A stretch of DNA of 64,000 bases from Monomorium pharaonis (Eukaryota > Arthropoda > Insecta > Hymenoptera > Formicidae), in NCBI RefSeq assembly GCF_013373865.1, contig NC_050476.1:20039686-20103685 (forward strand), given 5' to 3'. Positions 40,561 to 52,425 of the stretch are shown one piece after another; the stretch's first letter is position 1; every line of letters starts with the position of its first letter. Position numbers and translations under genes: made by a program. The notes beneath the pieces are model-generated. The model saw only the letters and a program-made list of their open reading frames with translations. It was not told the DNA's origin and searched no databases.

Positions 40561-43490
40561 GAAAAAAAAATGGATGCGAACCTCTGGGTCCCTTCGCGAC
40601 TTAACGCAAAACGTTGAAATAACACGTCAATCTTGGATCCCCCATCTCTTTACTCGATAGCAGCACGCGAATGCAATTTGGCAACAATTTTAGATATATT
40701 TTAAGAATTTAAAAAAACGAATACTGTAGATAATTTTTTATTTTAGACATAATATTTTAAATTTTAAAGTTGACATTTGGAAAACTTGAAAATTAATATT
40801 GTAACATCAATTTTTTTCAAAATTAAATTTATTATACTTGACAGAAAATAAAAACTAATTAGCTCTAGAATCTACGTCTACATGTTACGTTTCCCAATCG
40901 CATTGTTAAATCAACGTTTGATTCACAGGTGCACATACACTGTCAAAAAATATAACGGTACCTTTTCTGTAATGGCATTTCTGAGAACACACAAGGAGGC
41001 TGAATACTTTTATCTTATCGAGAACGTTAATTTTATTTCAACTATAATTGTACGCATGTTCGTGTGCCTTTTACAAGATTGAACTACATATAATAGAAAC
41101 AATAATTTTTACCTCTTTGTGGTTTTTTTACATCTCATTGAAAAATTTCATACAAAAAAATGACGTATTAAATTGTATTTTTAGTTTTATGTTGTCATCA
41201 AAATCATTTACATGGATGTTCCAATCGCAAGTCAATTTATATACCTAGATAAATGTTCACATTGTATACATTTTAAGGTAGATAATTGATTATATATTAC
41301 ACTGAACTTTTAGCGTATACTTCAGATATAGTATTATCATAAAATGTTCATTTATATGTAAATTATTTTTATTTACTTATTTTTTTATCCAAGGAGAGAG
41401 AAACATCAAACTGCACAGCGAAAAAAATAAGATAAGATAAAATTAGGGATAACATTTGTGTTTCTTTTTTCCATTTTACATCGTAACACGCACGCGACAT
41501 AATGGCCTGATAGAAATTGCTGAAATTCCTAGAATATTGCCAAAGAACATTAACATGATAGCACGTCGTATGTTACATCCAAATCGCATTATTTGCATTT
41601 GACTATTCACGTCACGAACACGCCAACAAAATAATTTATCGCAGTTGATTTATTAAAATGGCATCAAATTTAAAAAAAAAATTTGTCGATTTGTATTAAT
41701 TCGTAACATTCTCTTTTTTATGATTCTATCGACCTTCTCTTTAAAGTGGTCTGGTCTGACATGCATTCGCAATATTTGTGTCTTCGATACTTTATATTTA
41801 ACAAATATTTTTCGTGATTAATTTAAAAAAATCCGCGTTTTATTCAATAAAAAAAGGATAAAAAAATAAACGCGATGATACTTGATTATAAAATTACATT
41901 TTCTCCTCTTTGCAGACGAAGGATTCGAGGTAGCTCGCATTACGTTTACTCCGAAATGCGTGCGGCAATGCATTTTACTTTGTTTGAAATTTCTCAGTAG
42001 GCAGGTATCTTCTTGCAGCAGAAACAATTACGTGCAGCTAATGACGTAACATCGTCGCCAGGTAACCGCGTGCAAATACGAAATAGCAAGTGTCCAATAG
42101 CAATGTGCAGCGATGCTGTTATCTCGTGTTTGCATTGACATTTACTCGAATAATTATCGTGATTGCCAACTAGGTCACGTTCTTTACGTTTCACATATGT
42201 TATATATAATTTGTTGATCTTGATTACTGTTTTTTGTCACGCAGTTGTCTCTGCTCATGCATTTTAATTTTGCCTTTTGAGTTTGGTGTAGAAATAATTA
42301 AAAATTTCCTAGCAGGATTGAAGTAAGTTTATGATTTGTTGTTTCGTAAATTTTTATTTCAAGTTATTGATGTGGGATTATTATGATTTGTCCTTTTAAA
42401 TGAGTTTATGGGAGTGAATCTTAGATACTATTTAAACTAACTTTATTCCTGCTCTGAGCTTTCTAATCGTAGTCTTCCGATTAAATTAGGCTCTCGTACC
42501 TTTCTCATTTCATAGCACCCATTAAATTATCCAATTTCCATGAAATCCTTTTAATGTCCGATCGTCAGGCATAAATCGATTCGTTCTACACAAATCGATA
42601 CACGACACGAATTATTCATGTTTCTGCTGGCCACTTTTAATCCTTTCGGACACAGTAGAGTGCACAACGGAAGAATTCTCTCACGGAAGAATTGTTGTCA
42701 CATAGGTAGCTTTGCGGTTTCGCGTACTCTCAGCGTCGAAATCATTTTCACTCTATGGAACGATCCAATAGAGATTGCGATAGTCAAAGTTAAATTTCTT
42801 AAAATTGTGTCATGTATGAAAGTGTAACAAATTTGAGGATGTTGGAGAAAATAGAGAAAAGATAGTAAACTTGAATAATTATTAATGTAATTTATCTCGA
42901 ATATCTTGAATTTTTAATATTGAATTTCATGAGATTTCTGAAATTCTTTGAAACTTTTATTTGAATCTTTATACGAAGAAAATAATTATCATTCTTAATT
43001 GATATTTTAGCATATTTACTCGTCATTAAATTATGTACTTAATGATTGAAAAACTGAATAACTTTGTTAAATTGTGCATCTGGTCAACTGATTATCAATC
43101 ATTGCCAGAACATGATTACTTAGATATACGAAAATTATCTATTAGTTTTAATTATATGTGGTTCAATTATTTGTATTATTTTTCTTAACATGTATATATC
43201 TACATAACAGAGATTCGATATTAAATGAAAATATTGAATTTGATAAGAGTTTATATTGAAATTGTTATTAAAATTGTAATAAGTATTGAAGAGTAAACAG
43301 CAAATTATGTTTAAAACATACACAAATTTACCTCTATGAACGATTTGCGATTTAAAAGAAAGAAAATATACGTTTCATGTAACATATGTGTTCTATACTT
43401 TCTAGTAACAAGCTCTGAGAAAGGCAATGACAAAGAAACTATGGTCTCCTTACACAATTTTAATTATGCTATAAAAGAAGCCATTATCTG
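40561..43490. other. AT-rich non-coding stretch
   Basis: Nothing beyond AT-rich sequence and short unrecognised frames can be supported here. Confidence 0.5.
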
Positions 43491-44110
43491 ACTTCTGTAT
43501 TACTTGGAAGTCTGTCGAAGATCGACATGTAAACCTGCTGTTTCACGCGCAGCGACGTAATAACGCAACTCGACGTCGCCCGCGGCGCCGATGTGCTTGG
43601 CACCTGCTCATCATCGTCTACATGGCGCTTCCGGGAGGAGCGGCGCGCGACTATCGCGAAAATGATGCCGAGGGCATGCGACGAGCGCGCACAAAGTGTG
43701 GGAGATCGGGGAGGATCGGTACAACACGGGAAACGTCACGGGGCAACTGATCGCGTGCACGCGCGTGAACAATTCGTCTTCGTCCCGCGCGTGATCGCGC
43801 GGGTGTCTTCCTCGCGCGCGCTAAGCGACGACACACGGCGCGGGCGCTCTGCTCTCTCTATCAGCTGGACAGGTGATTAGAATAAGGTCTTATCAGCGTG
43901 AGCGTGCGCGGGGTACTGAATCGCGGAACGGGGTATATCCAGTGCCCGTCCGGGCCCCTCCTCGCAGTACGTACTCCAGAGTGGAGGGACAGGTGCCTCG
44001 GTGCTTCTGTCTGTCTGTCTGGGACCGCCGTCGCCTTGGTCGCTTACTTGCACCGCGGTACGAGCGACAGACGTTCGTCAAAGTGCCGTGGAGAACCTAA
44101 CGGGCGGCCG
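43490..44110. other. Strongly CpG-rich island
   Basis: This is one of the sharpest composition changes in the window. GC-rich sequence with many CpG lies between AT-rich flanks, and (TCTG)n-like units occur near 44006-44020. Overlapping frames of 61-95 codons exist on both strands, as expected from stop-codon depletion. None resembles a known family. An unmethylated CpG island that marks a promoter or first exon is plausible but unproved. Confidence 0.35.
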
Positions 44111-45130
44111 GCAATACCTCGAGAAATTTAATGTCTAGAGATGTGTGATATTTAAAAGGCGTATATGCTTTTTAATTTGGAAAATTAAGATAAGCGTTCC
44201 AGTGACCGTACATGTGTCTGTTATCTAGACACTTAAACTTATTATTATTAATAATCTTAAATGTATGTTTTTGTAGCGTATAAAATTTAATTGTAAAATC
44301 TTAAAATATTGTATAATTTATAACGTAGATCAGTTAAATGTTATAAAAGTTAACGCGAAAAAAATTCATTTGTATAATTAAAATTTTTTAAGAAACATGT
44401 ACATGTCAAGATAATTTTTTGCAGATTTTTTATTTTATGGACGTTACATAGTTTTGATTAAGAACAAGTATTTGGGACAAACATTTAGGATATTAAAGAC
44501 AAAACGTTATATAAGTGTTCTGAATATTGATTTATTCAAGCGCTCTTCACAAATTTTTATTATTTTTAGAATAATTTGAAAATTTTTTCGTATTTTTGTT
44601 GTAATGATAATGTATTTTATATTTTAGTTTTTTTATATAATTAGAAAAAAATGCGTAGCACCGATATAAATCAATGCTAAACAAAATTTCATTGATTTTG
44701 GGGGTTGGATCATGATTTAAAACTTGCCATTGCTACAATAAAATTGTTTCGCATCATGCAATTCGATCTGAGATCGAGTATATTCACATTCCGAATTTTA
44801 ACACTGAGTACGTGACAATTTTAATCCCCATCGAACGAAATATTGTATACGATCTCCGTAATACGATCACCCAAATCGCGAAATCAACATCGAAATTGAA
44901 GTCTTCGCTAATATCCATAATTAATAAAACCAAAAGATAAAGAAAATGTATAAATCGCTTCTCACGTTTGACAGCTTTCACATTCAGCATATATATGTAT
45001 TATATTAGTAAATGCGACATGCGAGGAGGTGTCGAACTGAATCGAACTGACGCTGAGTCGGTGGGTTGTCATTCGTTGTAACAAAATGTTCAATTAAGTC
45101 GAAGTGAACTGAAGTAATGCGAACAAACGG
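44111..45130. other. AT-rich non-coding spacer
   Basis: No gene, RNA gene or clear repeat is visible. Confidence 0.5.
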
Positions 45131-46080
45131 GGTCTTAAAGCTTGTTAAATGGGATCGACGCGACGGGTTATTATTGTTCCGTCAAGAATCAAAGAAGCGT
45201 GGTACGTACGGGCCGGTTTAACACCCGTTGTGCGGTGCAATTAGCGATTGCGCTCGAACCGCAGCATCTACCTGTAATTTTCGTGCACACCGAGTACGGA
45301 CGTTTATCCCGAAGGGTATCGACTCAGAGCCGTTACTGTTTGCATCCGCAAACTATTCCGAGAGCTCGCTCGATTGGTACCGGACCCGGCGCGTACTTTA
45401 AAATGAGGAGAAGAAAATAAATGTTAAATATAAAAATATTAAATATGAATTTTTTAATTAGTTTATCAAAAAATTTGAAGAGTATAGTATAATACACTGT
45501 TCTTCAAAATTAAGAATTTCCGAGAATTATTGCTAATACGTGTTAAAAGAATACAAGTTTTAGATTTTACATGCTAGATTTTTTACGCTCATCACTCATC
45601 CTTGCTACCGTGATCCTCTTGTCCCCTCTCTCTTTTCGCGAGTAAGAGCATTGCGGCATAAATCAATATCCATTATAAGGATAATTGTATCCCGCGGAAA
45701 GAATCTCGCGGCGCCAACGAAGAATCTCGCCTATTCTGACGCGGTAAATGCTAAATGAAGCGCACCTGTTCACGCACACGCACACGCACGCGGATGCACG
45801 CCGAGCGGCCGAACGCGCTCGCCTTATTATCCCCGTTTGAGGGCCCCGTCCTACGAGTCATGCCAGATAAACCTGTTATATCTTTTCCGGATCTGGTTTC
45901 GCGACGGCGAGCGCGAATGCGAGCGGCGTACATTAAACAATCGGAATTTATAATGCACGGGAGCGAGCACGGCCGGGCGTTCCGTCGCCGATTTTTCACG
46001 CACGCTCGCCGTCCTCGTCGCATCATAATTGGCGTCATCGTGTCATTCCTTCCGCTTTGTTATTATCGTTAATCCGCAAT
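45130..46080. other. Two CpG-rich patches
   Basis: Patches at about 45140-45410 and 45740-46060 are GC- and CpG-rich, separated by AT-rich DNA. Frames such as 45755-46072 (plus) and 45751-46038 (minus) overlap on opposite strands, contain a CACACG-type simple tract near 45772-45792 and resemble no domain I know. Confidence 0.3.
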
Positions 46081-48895
46081 TGATACGAAGCAATCTTCAA
46101 AACATCCTGGAATCGGTAGTTAGGTGCCATCGCCGGTGTCTTTTATTTTAATTTTTCGAGCAAATATATATTTTTTCTTCCCCGTTACCTTTCATACTTT
46201 CCGCGTTTTAAGTCGCGAAAATACATATTTATAGGCAGTTATAGGCAGAACGTAAAAAAAATCTTGAGAAATGTATGTTTAATAATCCCAAGCAAAGGAA
46301 ACAGAATATTACTGTGCCCCTAAATGGTCTTACAAAGAAACAAGAAAAGTACTTTTTCTTTCATTTCTTTTATTTCTCATCTGTAACAATCACATTATTG
46401 ATAGTCTCTTAGAATGAAAAAAATGATTTAATTGAAGTATTAATATATAGTACATTTTTACTCTCTAACATAAAGTTTCTGAAAATTTTTTTAGTGCAAT
46501 ATTTTCATTACCGAATTACTTTATCAATAGATGTGGAACTATTTTATTAAAACGAGAAGATTAATGTGCCTAATTTCTAGCATGTTTGTTTCTTCTTTTC
46601 CTATTGGACGATCCACAGTTCAGCTGACTAGCTTAATGACCACTGGCGGAAAAACGGCTCATTTTGTTTGATGCACCTCGCAATATGCTCCAGTTCAGTC
46701 ACCGGCATCGCTGTCAATTGTCCCGTGGGCGGCTAATTGTTCCGTCACATTAGGAATAATAATGGACGTATTGGGTGTCAGCCGATAGATCCCAGTGTAT
46801 CTCGAAACCTCTTATTTCTCAGCCTTCCCAAGTGACAAAGCGGCCCGAGTGCAGACTTATATCAAAGCTTGCAGGTTTTTATTTAATGCCATCATTAAAT
46901 AATATTTCTCAAATTACATTTAAGTTTTTTAATTAAGAAAAAAATGAATCTCGCACACTTTATTATGTCAAACACACAATGACAATAGTAAGGACATCGA
47001 TCAAGAAAGTGACAATGTTTTTTTTTTATATGTTTAAAATTAGCTTTGGATTTTTAATCTGAAATTGTAATAATAAAACACATAATTTATCATTACACAA
47101 GTACGTAGGCATTACACGCAGAATAATAAGTTTTTAAATCTTAATTTTATGAACTACTTTAAATTTTATCTTACAATCCGGGAAATATACATACAATTTC
47201 TTGCAATAATTTATTATCATTACGTATAGATGATGAAACTGACACAATTAAGAAAAAAATAGAAAATTTGTTAATTTAATATAATTTTTGCTTTATAACA
47301 TGTTGCTATAAGTAGTTGCGAAATGTAATTGTGAATTAATCGCAAAAACAGACAAAGTGTTCTAATAAGCTCTCCAGCAGCTTAACAAATAAGGAATTCA
47401 AAAAATTCTATGAATATATTAGGAAACGTGAGATGGAGTCGCAAGAGTAGTTTATTATCACCGTGTATTATCACCATATTAAGAGAATAAAATATCTCTA
47501 AGCTATTTAAACCGCCATCGGGTAGCTCTAGTTTTTTTCGTCTGTCACTCCCTTGTGGCTCATACAGTCGGTTTAACGCGTTTTGTGAATGCATCTCTCT
47601 TAACATCTACCGCCTGTCGTTCGAAAAGAAAGAATCTCGCGTCACAGCCGTTAATCCTATTGCTATTTCACGTTTATACGTTTTCTGTTTGTTAACTACC
47701 AATGATCGCTGCCATCCAGATGCTCTAATACTTTTTTGACACCTACATTAAGATCTTCACGATTGAAGCAAACTAGCAATTACCTTGGATCAAATGTCAA
47801 GTAAAATTAAAGCAATTACTAAGTTAATGCTTCACTAATTTTATCGGCAAATAATTGTAAGATAAGATAACGGATGAAAGGTTGAAATATATGTTTATTT
47901 TTTTTATTTGATAATGTTTTTTGATATTGCTTAATAGAATGAGCATATGATTAATTCTTAACGAATAGATAAATACAATTAATTGAGAATTAATTTGTGT
48001 AGTATAAACTGACGTAGTTTTTTATATTGACAAATTAACTGACTATTGTTTAAAATCTTTCAGATTATTTTGAATCTCCATGTCTATATATTTTTTAATA
48101 TTTATACAAATTTTTTAGTTATTTTACTTTTATGTTTTTTTTTATTTATTTATTATGTCAATGTTTATTATTATTGTGTTTTTATTATTAAAATATTTTG
48201 CATTTATAATTGAAAAATTCAAGGAGGAATGTATATTTTATTTGTGCGTAATTTTTTAATTAATAATCTTTTTGTCAATTTTTAATAATATTTCTCTTGG
48301 TTTTAAAAAATTCTAATTATTAGTAACAAAATTATATTTGATATTTTTTTATTGCATTGTCGATCTTTCCTATGTTTTCTTGTTTTGATAATCTAGAGAT
48401 TTTTTTAGTCGACAGAAGAGAATATTACATGTTTCTATCGATAGAAAAGATTCCTGTTTACAGCGAGAGAGAGTTGATACATCAAAAATAACGTATAATA
48501 TTCCTCTAATAATAAAGGCATAAAATGTATTCTATCTTTATTTATAATTTGAAAAAATATACAAACATTGTATTTCAAATAATTAAAAAAATAGTTCTAT
48601 ATTTAATTTAATGAGTCACAATTTTTTTATTTTTGCTTTTCAAGATATTTTTATACCGTAATAATATTTTTATGTTGAAATAATTATTTTGTATTATTTT
48701 TATTAAACAATAGTTTATAATTATTTTAGTCAGTGTCAATCGATAAAGATTTATATATATGCGATATAAAATATATTGTCGCAACATTCTCTAATTATTT
48801 TTGATAAATCCGATTTTGTATACATACTTAAAATGTTATGTTTATATTAAAACTTCATAATTAATATTTTTTTAATAATATAAGGATATATTATT
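46081..48895. other. AT-rich non-coding stretch
   Basis: No gene can be supported. Composition becomes extremely AT-rich from about 47880 to the start of the composite element. Confidence 0.5.
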
Positions 48896-50079
48896 AACTA
48901 GCTATGCCCTGCCACGCGTTGCTGTGGCTTTCTATTTTTATGCTACGTTTTTTTTTCAAATTTTTTTTGCTTTCGTTGTTTAACTTTCAAGAGCCTTACT
49001 GTTGCTCTTTTTATTTTATTTTTGAATAAGCATTTATCTATCTTTAATAAATTTAATATTCATTTATTCACGTACTTCTAACTTTTTTTTTTCTAAAAGC
49101 TGCCATGGATTTAGAAATCCATTCAAAAGACTGTTTTAAATAAGTTCTTTTTTTTTTTAAATAAAATAACAGCCATCTTAATTTTTCTTATTACCTTAAT
49201 TTAAACACAATAGAAACATTCTTCGCTTCTCCCGGTCTCTCCCGGTCTCTCCCCGTCTCTCCCCGTCTCTCCCCATCTCTACCCGTCTCTCTTCGTCTCT
49301 CCCCGTCTCTCCCCGTCTCTCCCGGTCTCTCCCCATCTCTGCCCGTCTCTCCTTGTCTCTCGCGGTCTCTCCCGGTCTCTCCCCGTCTTTACCCGTCTCT
49401 CCCGGTCTCTCCCCGTCTCTCCCCGTCTTTACCCGTCTCTCCCGGTCTCTCCCGGTCTCTCCCCGTCTCTCCCCATCTCTACCCGTCTCTCCTCGTCTCT
49501 CCCGGTCTCTCCCCGTCTCTCCCGGTCTCTCCCCGTCTCTCTCCATCTTTCCCCGTCTCTCCCCGTCTCTCCCCATCACAATGTGTCAAAATTTCAATAA
49601 TATTAATGAAAAACTATTTCTTACACTTAAATTATGGCCATCATTTTTGAAACACCGGTATATCCAAAATCAAACCCCATAAAGACACTCCCGTTTTCGA
49701 ATGCAACATTGTGTCAAAATTTCAAGTCCTGCCATTGATTCTAAATTGTCATATACACGCTAAAAGAAACATTCTCAAATTAAAGGCCTGCATTTATGAA
49801 ACGACCATAATAAATCTAATATTCATTTATTCACGTACTTCTAACTAAATTCAATACAACGTTGTGTCAAAATTGCAAAAAAATATCATTTAAAAAATAT
49901 TGTTTAATATTAAATTATGGCCATCATTTTTTAAACACACGGTATTTCCAAAATCAGACTCCATAAGAACACTCCCGGTTACGAATGCAACGTTGTGTCA
50001 AAATTTTAAAGCAATCGGTGAAAAACTTACGGAGATCTTAGATGAGGAACAAACATTTACATTTTTATTTATATAGATG
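48896..50079 (+). mobile_element. Composite interspersed element with internal duplications and a minisatellite
   Basis: The left edge, AACTAGCTATGCCCTGCCAC followed by GCGTTGCTGTGGC, is a GC-rich foldable head. The right edge, from AAGCAATCGGTGAAAAACTT through GGAACAAACATTTACATTTT to TTATATAGATGA, is of the kind that recurs at ends of many animal interspersed repeats. Inside, a 38-base block is repeated at 49045-49082 and 49808-49845. A unit of about 100-150 bases is repeated at 49577-49725 and 49858-50010, and its shared core starts at 49628 and 49911 (offset 283). Shared landmarks of that unit are GTTGTGTCAAAATT or a variant, ATTATGGCCATCATTTTT, CGGTAT, and ACACTCCCG. A CT-rich minisatellite sits between the copies of the 38-base block. 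No reverse transcriptase or transposase frame is present, so this is a non-autonomous or decayed element. Edges are by eye. Confidence 0.6.
49224..49576. repeat. 10-bp CT-rich minisatellite
   Basis: About 35 head-to-tail copies of a 10-base unit close to TCTCTCCCCG, with variants such as TCTCTCCCGG, TCTCTACCCG, TCTTTACCCG and TCTCTCCTCG. Ten bases per unit is not a multiple of three. Three units (30 bases) still give a regular decapeptide register, so both strands stay open for more than 100 codons: minus 49196-49579 as an Arg/Glu/Gly repeat, and plus 49353-49682 as a Leu/Ser/Pro repeat. These frames are consequences of the repeat, not genes. Confidence 0.9.
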
Positions 50080-52425
50080 AAAGAAAAGAATGAGTGATTT
50101 GTTTTATATTTATTAATCTAATTTGTCAACATTAATAGTTCAATAGTTGAATTTTCAATAATCACATCGACATATGTTTAATAATACATTTTGCAACATT
50201 TTAACAAATAACATGTAATGAAAATACAATTATTTATAGTAAATTATTTCTTGGTCCCATAACAAATAAAATCGTTGCTTCAAGTTAATATTGGTCTTTT
50301 TTACGTAAAATTGCTAAAATTGTAGCTTAAAATTTTCAATAAAGCTATAATAAAATTATTGCTTAACATTGCTTAACATGTTAAAATTGCTTAGCAATTG
50401 GTTAGCATTTAATTGGTTAGCATGTTGAAATCTTATTATAACTCAATAACAATATGAATGTTTGGACGTCTGTATCTATTTTTAATTGTTACATCAGTTA
50501 CGTAGTAATTTATATTATTTGTTTGTGAACATAATCACCTGACAATAATTGTAGCAGTAACTTTAATAATTATTTAAATTTACATCCTTTTTTTACTTTG
50601 ATTTCAAATGTTTAACTGCGTCAACTTTTTGGCTATGCCTTGTTGATTAACTCTATTACTATTATTGTCTCTGTTGCAGCACAACATTACAGCAAATATA
50701 AGTGCTCACATATGTACATACATTTTAATCGCTCCAATCACTATGTGGCTTTTTGAAAGACGTTATTATAATGTTACAAATACGTATTTTGTAATTGTTT
50801 TAACGACATAATGACTTGAGCAATAAAAGTAAAAATTTAAAGTATAAACTTTTAAGAAAAACGAAAATAAATATATAAACAGAAAAACAAACATATGTTA
50901 CATACGTCGATTTCACAACTTTCTCTAACACATATATAATTATTTATATTTGTATATAACATATATACACAACGTTTATAATATCTTATCTACATATGAT
51001 TTTTACGTGCACGAAGATTATAATAATAAAGGAAACGAAATTTATTAATTCTTCGTAGACGCTTGAGAAGAAATATAAACATTTCGGTGGGAAATTTAAA
51101 TTTGCAAATTGCTTTTGGCCGTAAAAATTAAATAATTCGTTGTATCTCAATCTTCGCATATTAATTAACGAACTAAATCATTTTACATTTTGATAATTTC
51201 ATAACAAGATAATTTTTTACGTCTACGAAATAATACATAAGCATCATGAAATACGTGATTGGAAAAATTCTTTATGCGTTTTTAGTGTCATGTCAAAAAT
51301 TGTACGTTTATATCAACGCACATCTTTGCAACGCGCGACTTTCACTACGTAATGTACTTACAAGGATGTTGCTTAAGGAGTTCGTACAGTAACACTGATA
51401 GTGTGCCAGCAAAAGTGGCACAAGGAGATACACAATATTGCATTACACCTATTATGTTGTTAACATGAATCCCAGCAGGCTACACAACCGGCGATCCTAA
51501 ACAATTATTAAAAAACATAGCTCTTTACAACTTTTTAAATAAAATAATTATTTTGTCTGATAAAACAAAATGCACTTTGTAAATTTATAATATATTTTAA
51601 GATTTTGCGCTACGTGCGACAACTGCTTATCAATTTTTTTTCTATGCTTTTTAGCTATACTTTATCTCATTACAATAAATTATCTTTTTATAATACACAT
51701 TGGATGATGTATAAAATGTAAAATATTCATAATAACATTTGTCATAACATGTGCATAAATAACAGTATAACAAGTATGCATTTAACTTGTGCAACATTTT
51801 TATGTTATATTCACGTTGAGTGTTTAGTGGAATATAACTGTAATAAAGTGTATGATTGCACAATCACAGTATTTATAATATGGAATATTTATATTCGTTG
51901 CTTAATAAAATACAAACGTGAACATGTATATATGTAGAAAATATAAAGAATGTTCTCACCTTGTTAAGACGACTAATATATTTTCTTCGTAAATTATTAA
52001 ATTATAGCAAATAATATTTTATTAAAATAATAAACGTCGCTGAATGTAAAATGTTGAAATACTATATATTCCAAATTAATGTCACATTTAAATTCGTTGA
52101 CTACGCAGTTGATTTTAGCAAAAATTTTATCAATTATTCGTTATGTAATTTTCTAATTTTCAATTTGATTATATAATTAATTAAATCGTGGTAGTTGCCA
52201 AATTGAAATGCATCATCTGGAAGCATTCTTGAAGCATTATTTAATCGATTGTAATTGAAAAAATTTTTACAAAAACCATAAGTTTGTCTGAGACCGTTTA
52301 TCATTCGTCGCTTTAACTTATTTGGTCCACGAGAGCCGCTGGGTGTAAGGAAATACTTGAAACTAGGATTGGTTGCAGGTAGCAGGCGCTAATGATCGGC
52401 AACCGCGGGCTATCTGAGCGCGCCA
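50080..52425. other. AT-rich DNA downstream of Ddc
   Basis: No coding exon is supported. The right end must contain the Ddc 3' untranslated region. A cluster of TTAGCATT/GCTTAACATT-like short repeats lies at about 50373-50423. The rest is AT-rich sequence with short unrecognised frames. Confidence 0.5.
52018..52023 (-). promoter_or_regulatory. Candidate polyadenylation signal for Ddc
   Basis: Read on the minus strand this is AATAAA, about 400 bases after the Ddc stop codon. A nearer ATTAAA variant lies at 52240-52245. Either could end the transcript, and the choice cannot be made from sequence alone. Confidence 0.3.

Noticed and set aside
43593..44131. Clustered frames of 60-95 codons, possible first exon
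   Set aside because: Frames overlap on both strands and none continues past a credible donor to a recognisable second exon.
49196..49682. Arg/Glu/Gly and Leu/Ser/Pro repeat proteins on opposite strands
   Set aside because: Both are translations of the 10-bp CT minisatellite. The frames end where the repeat ends or soon after.
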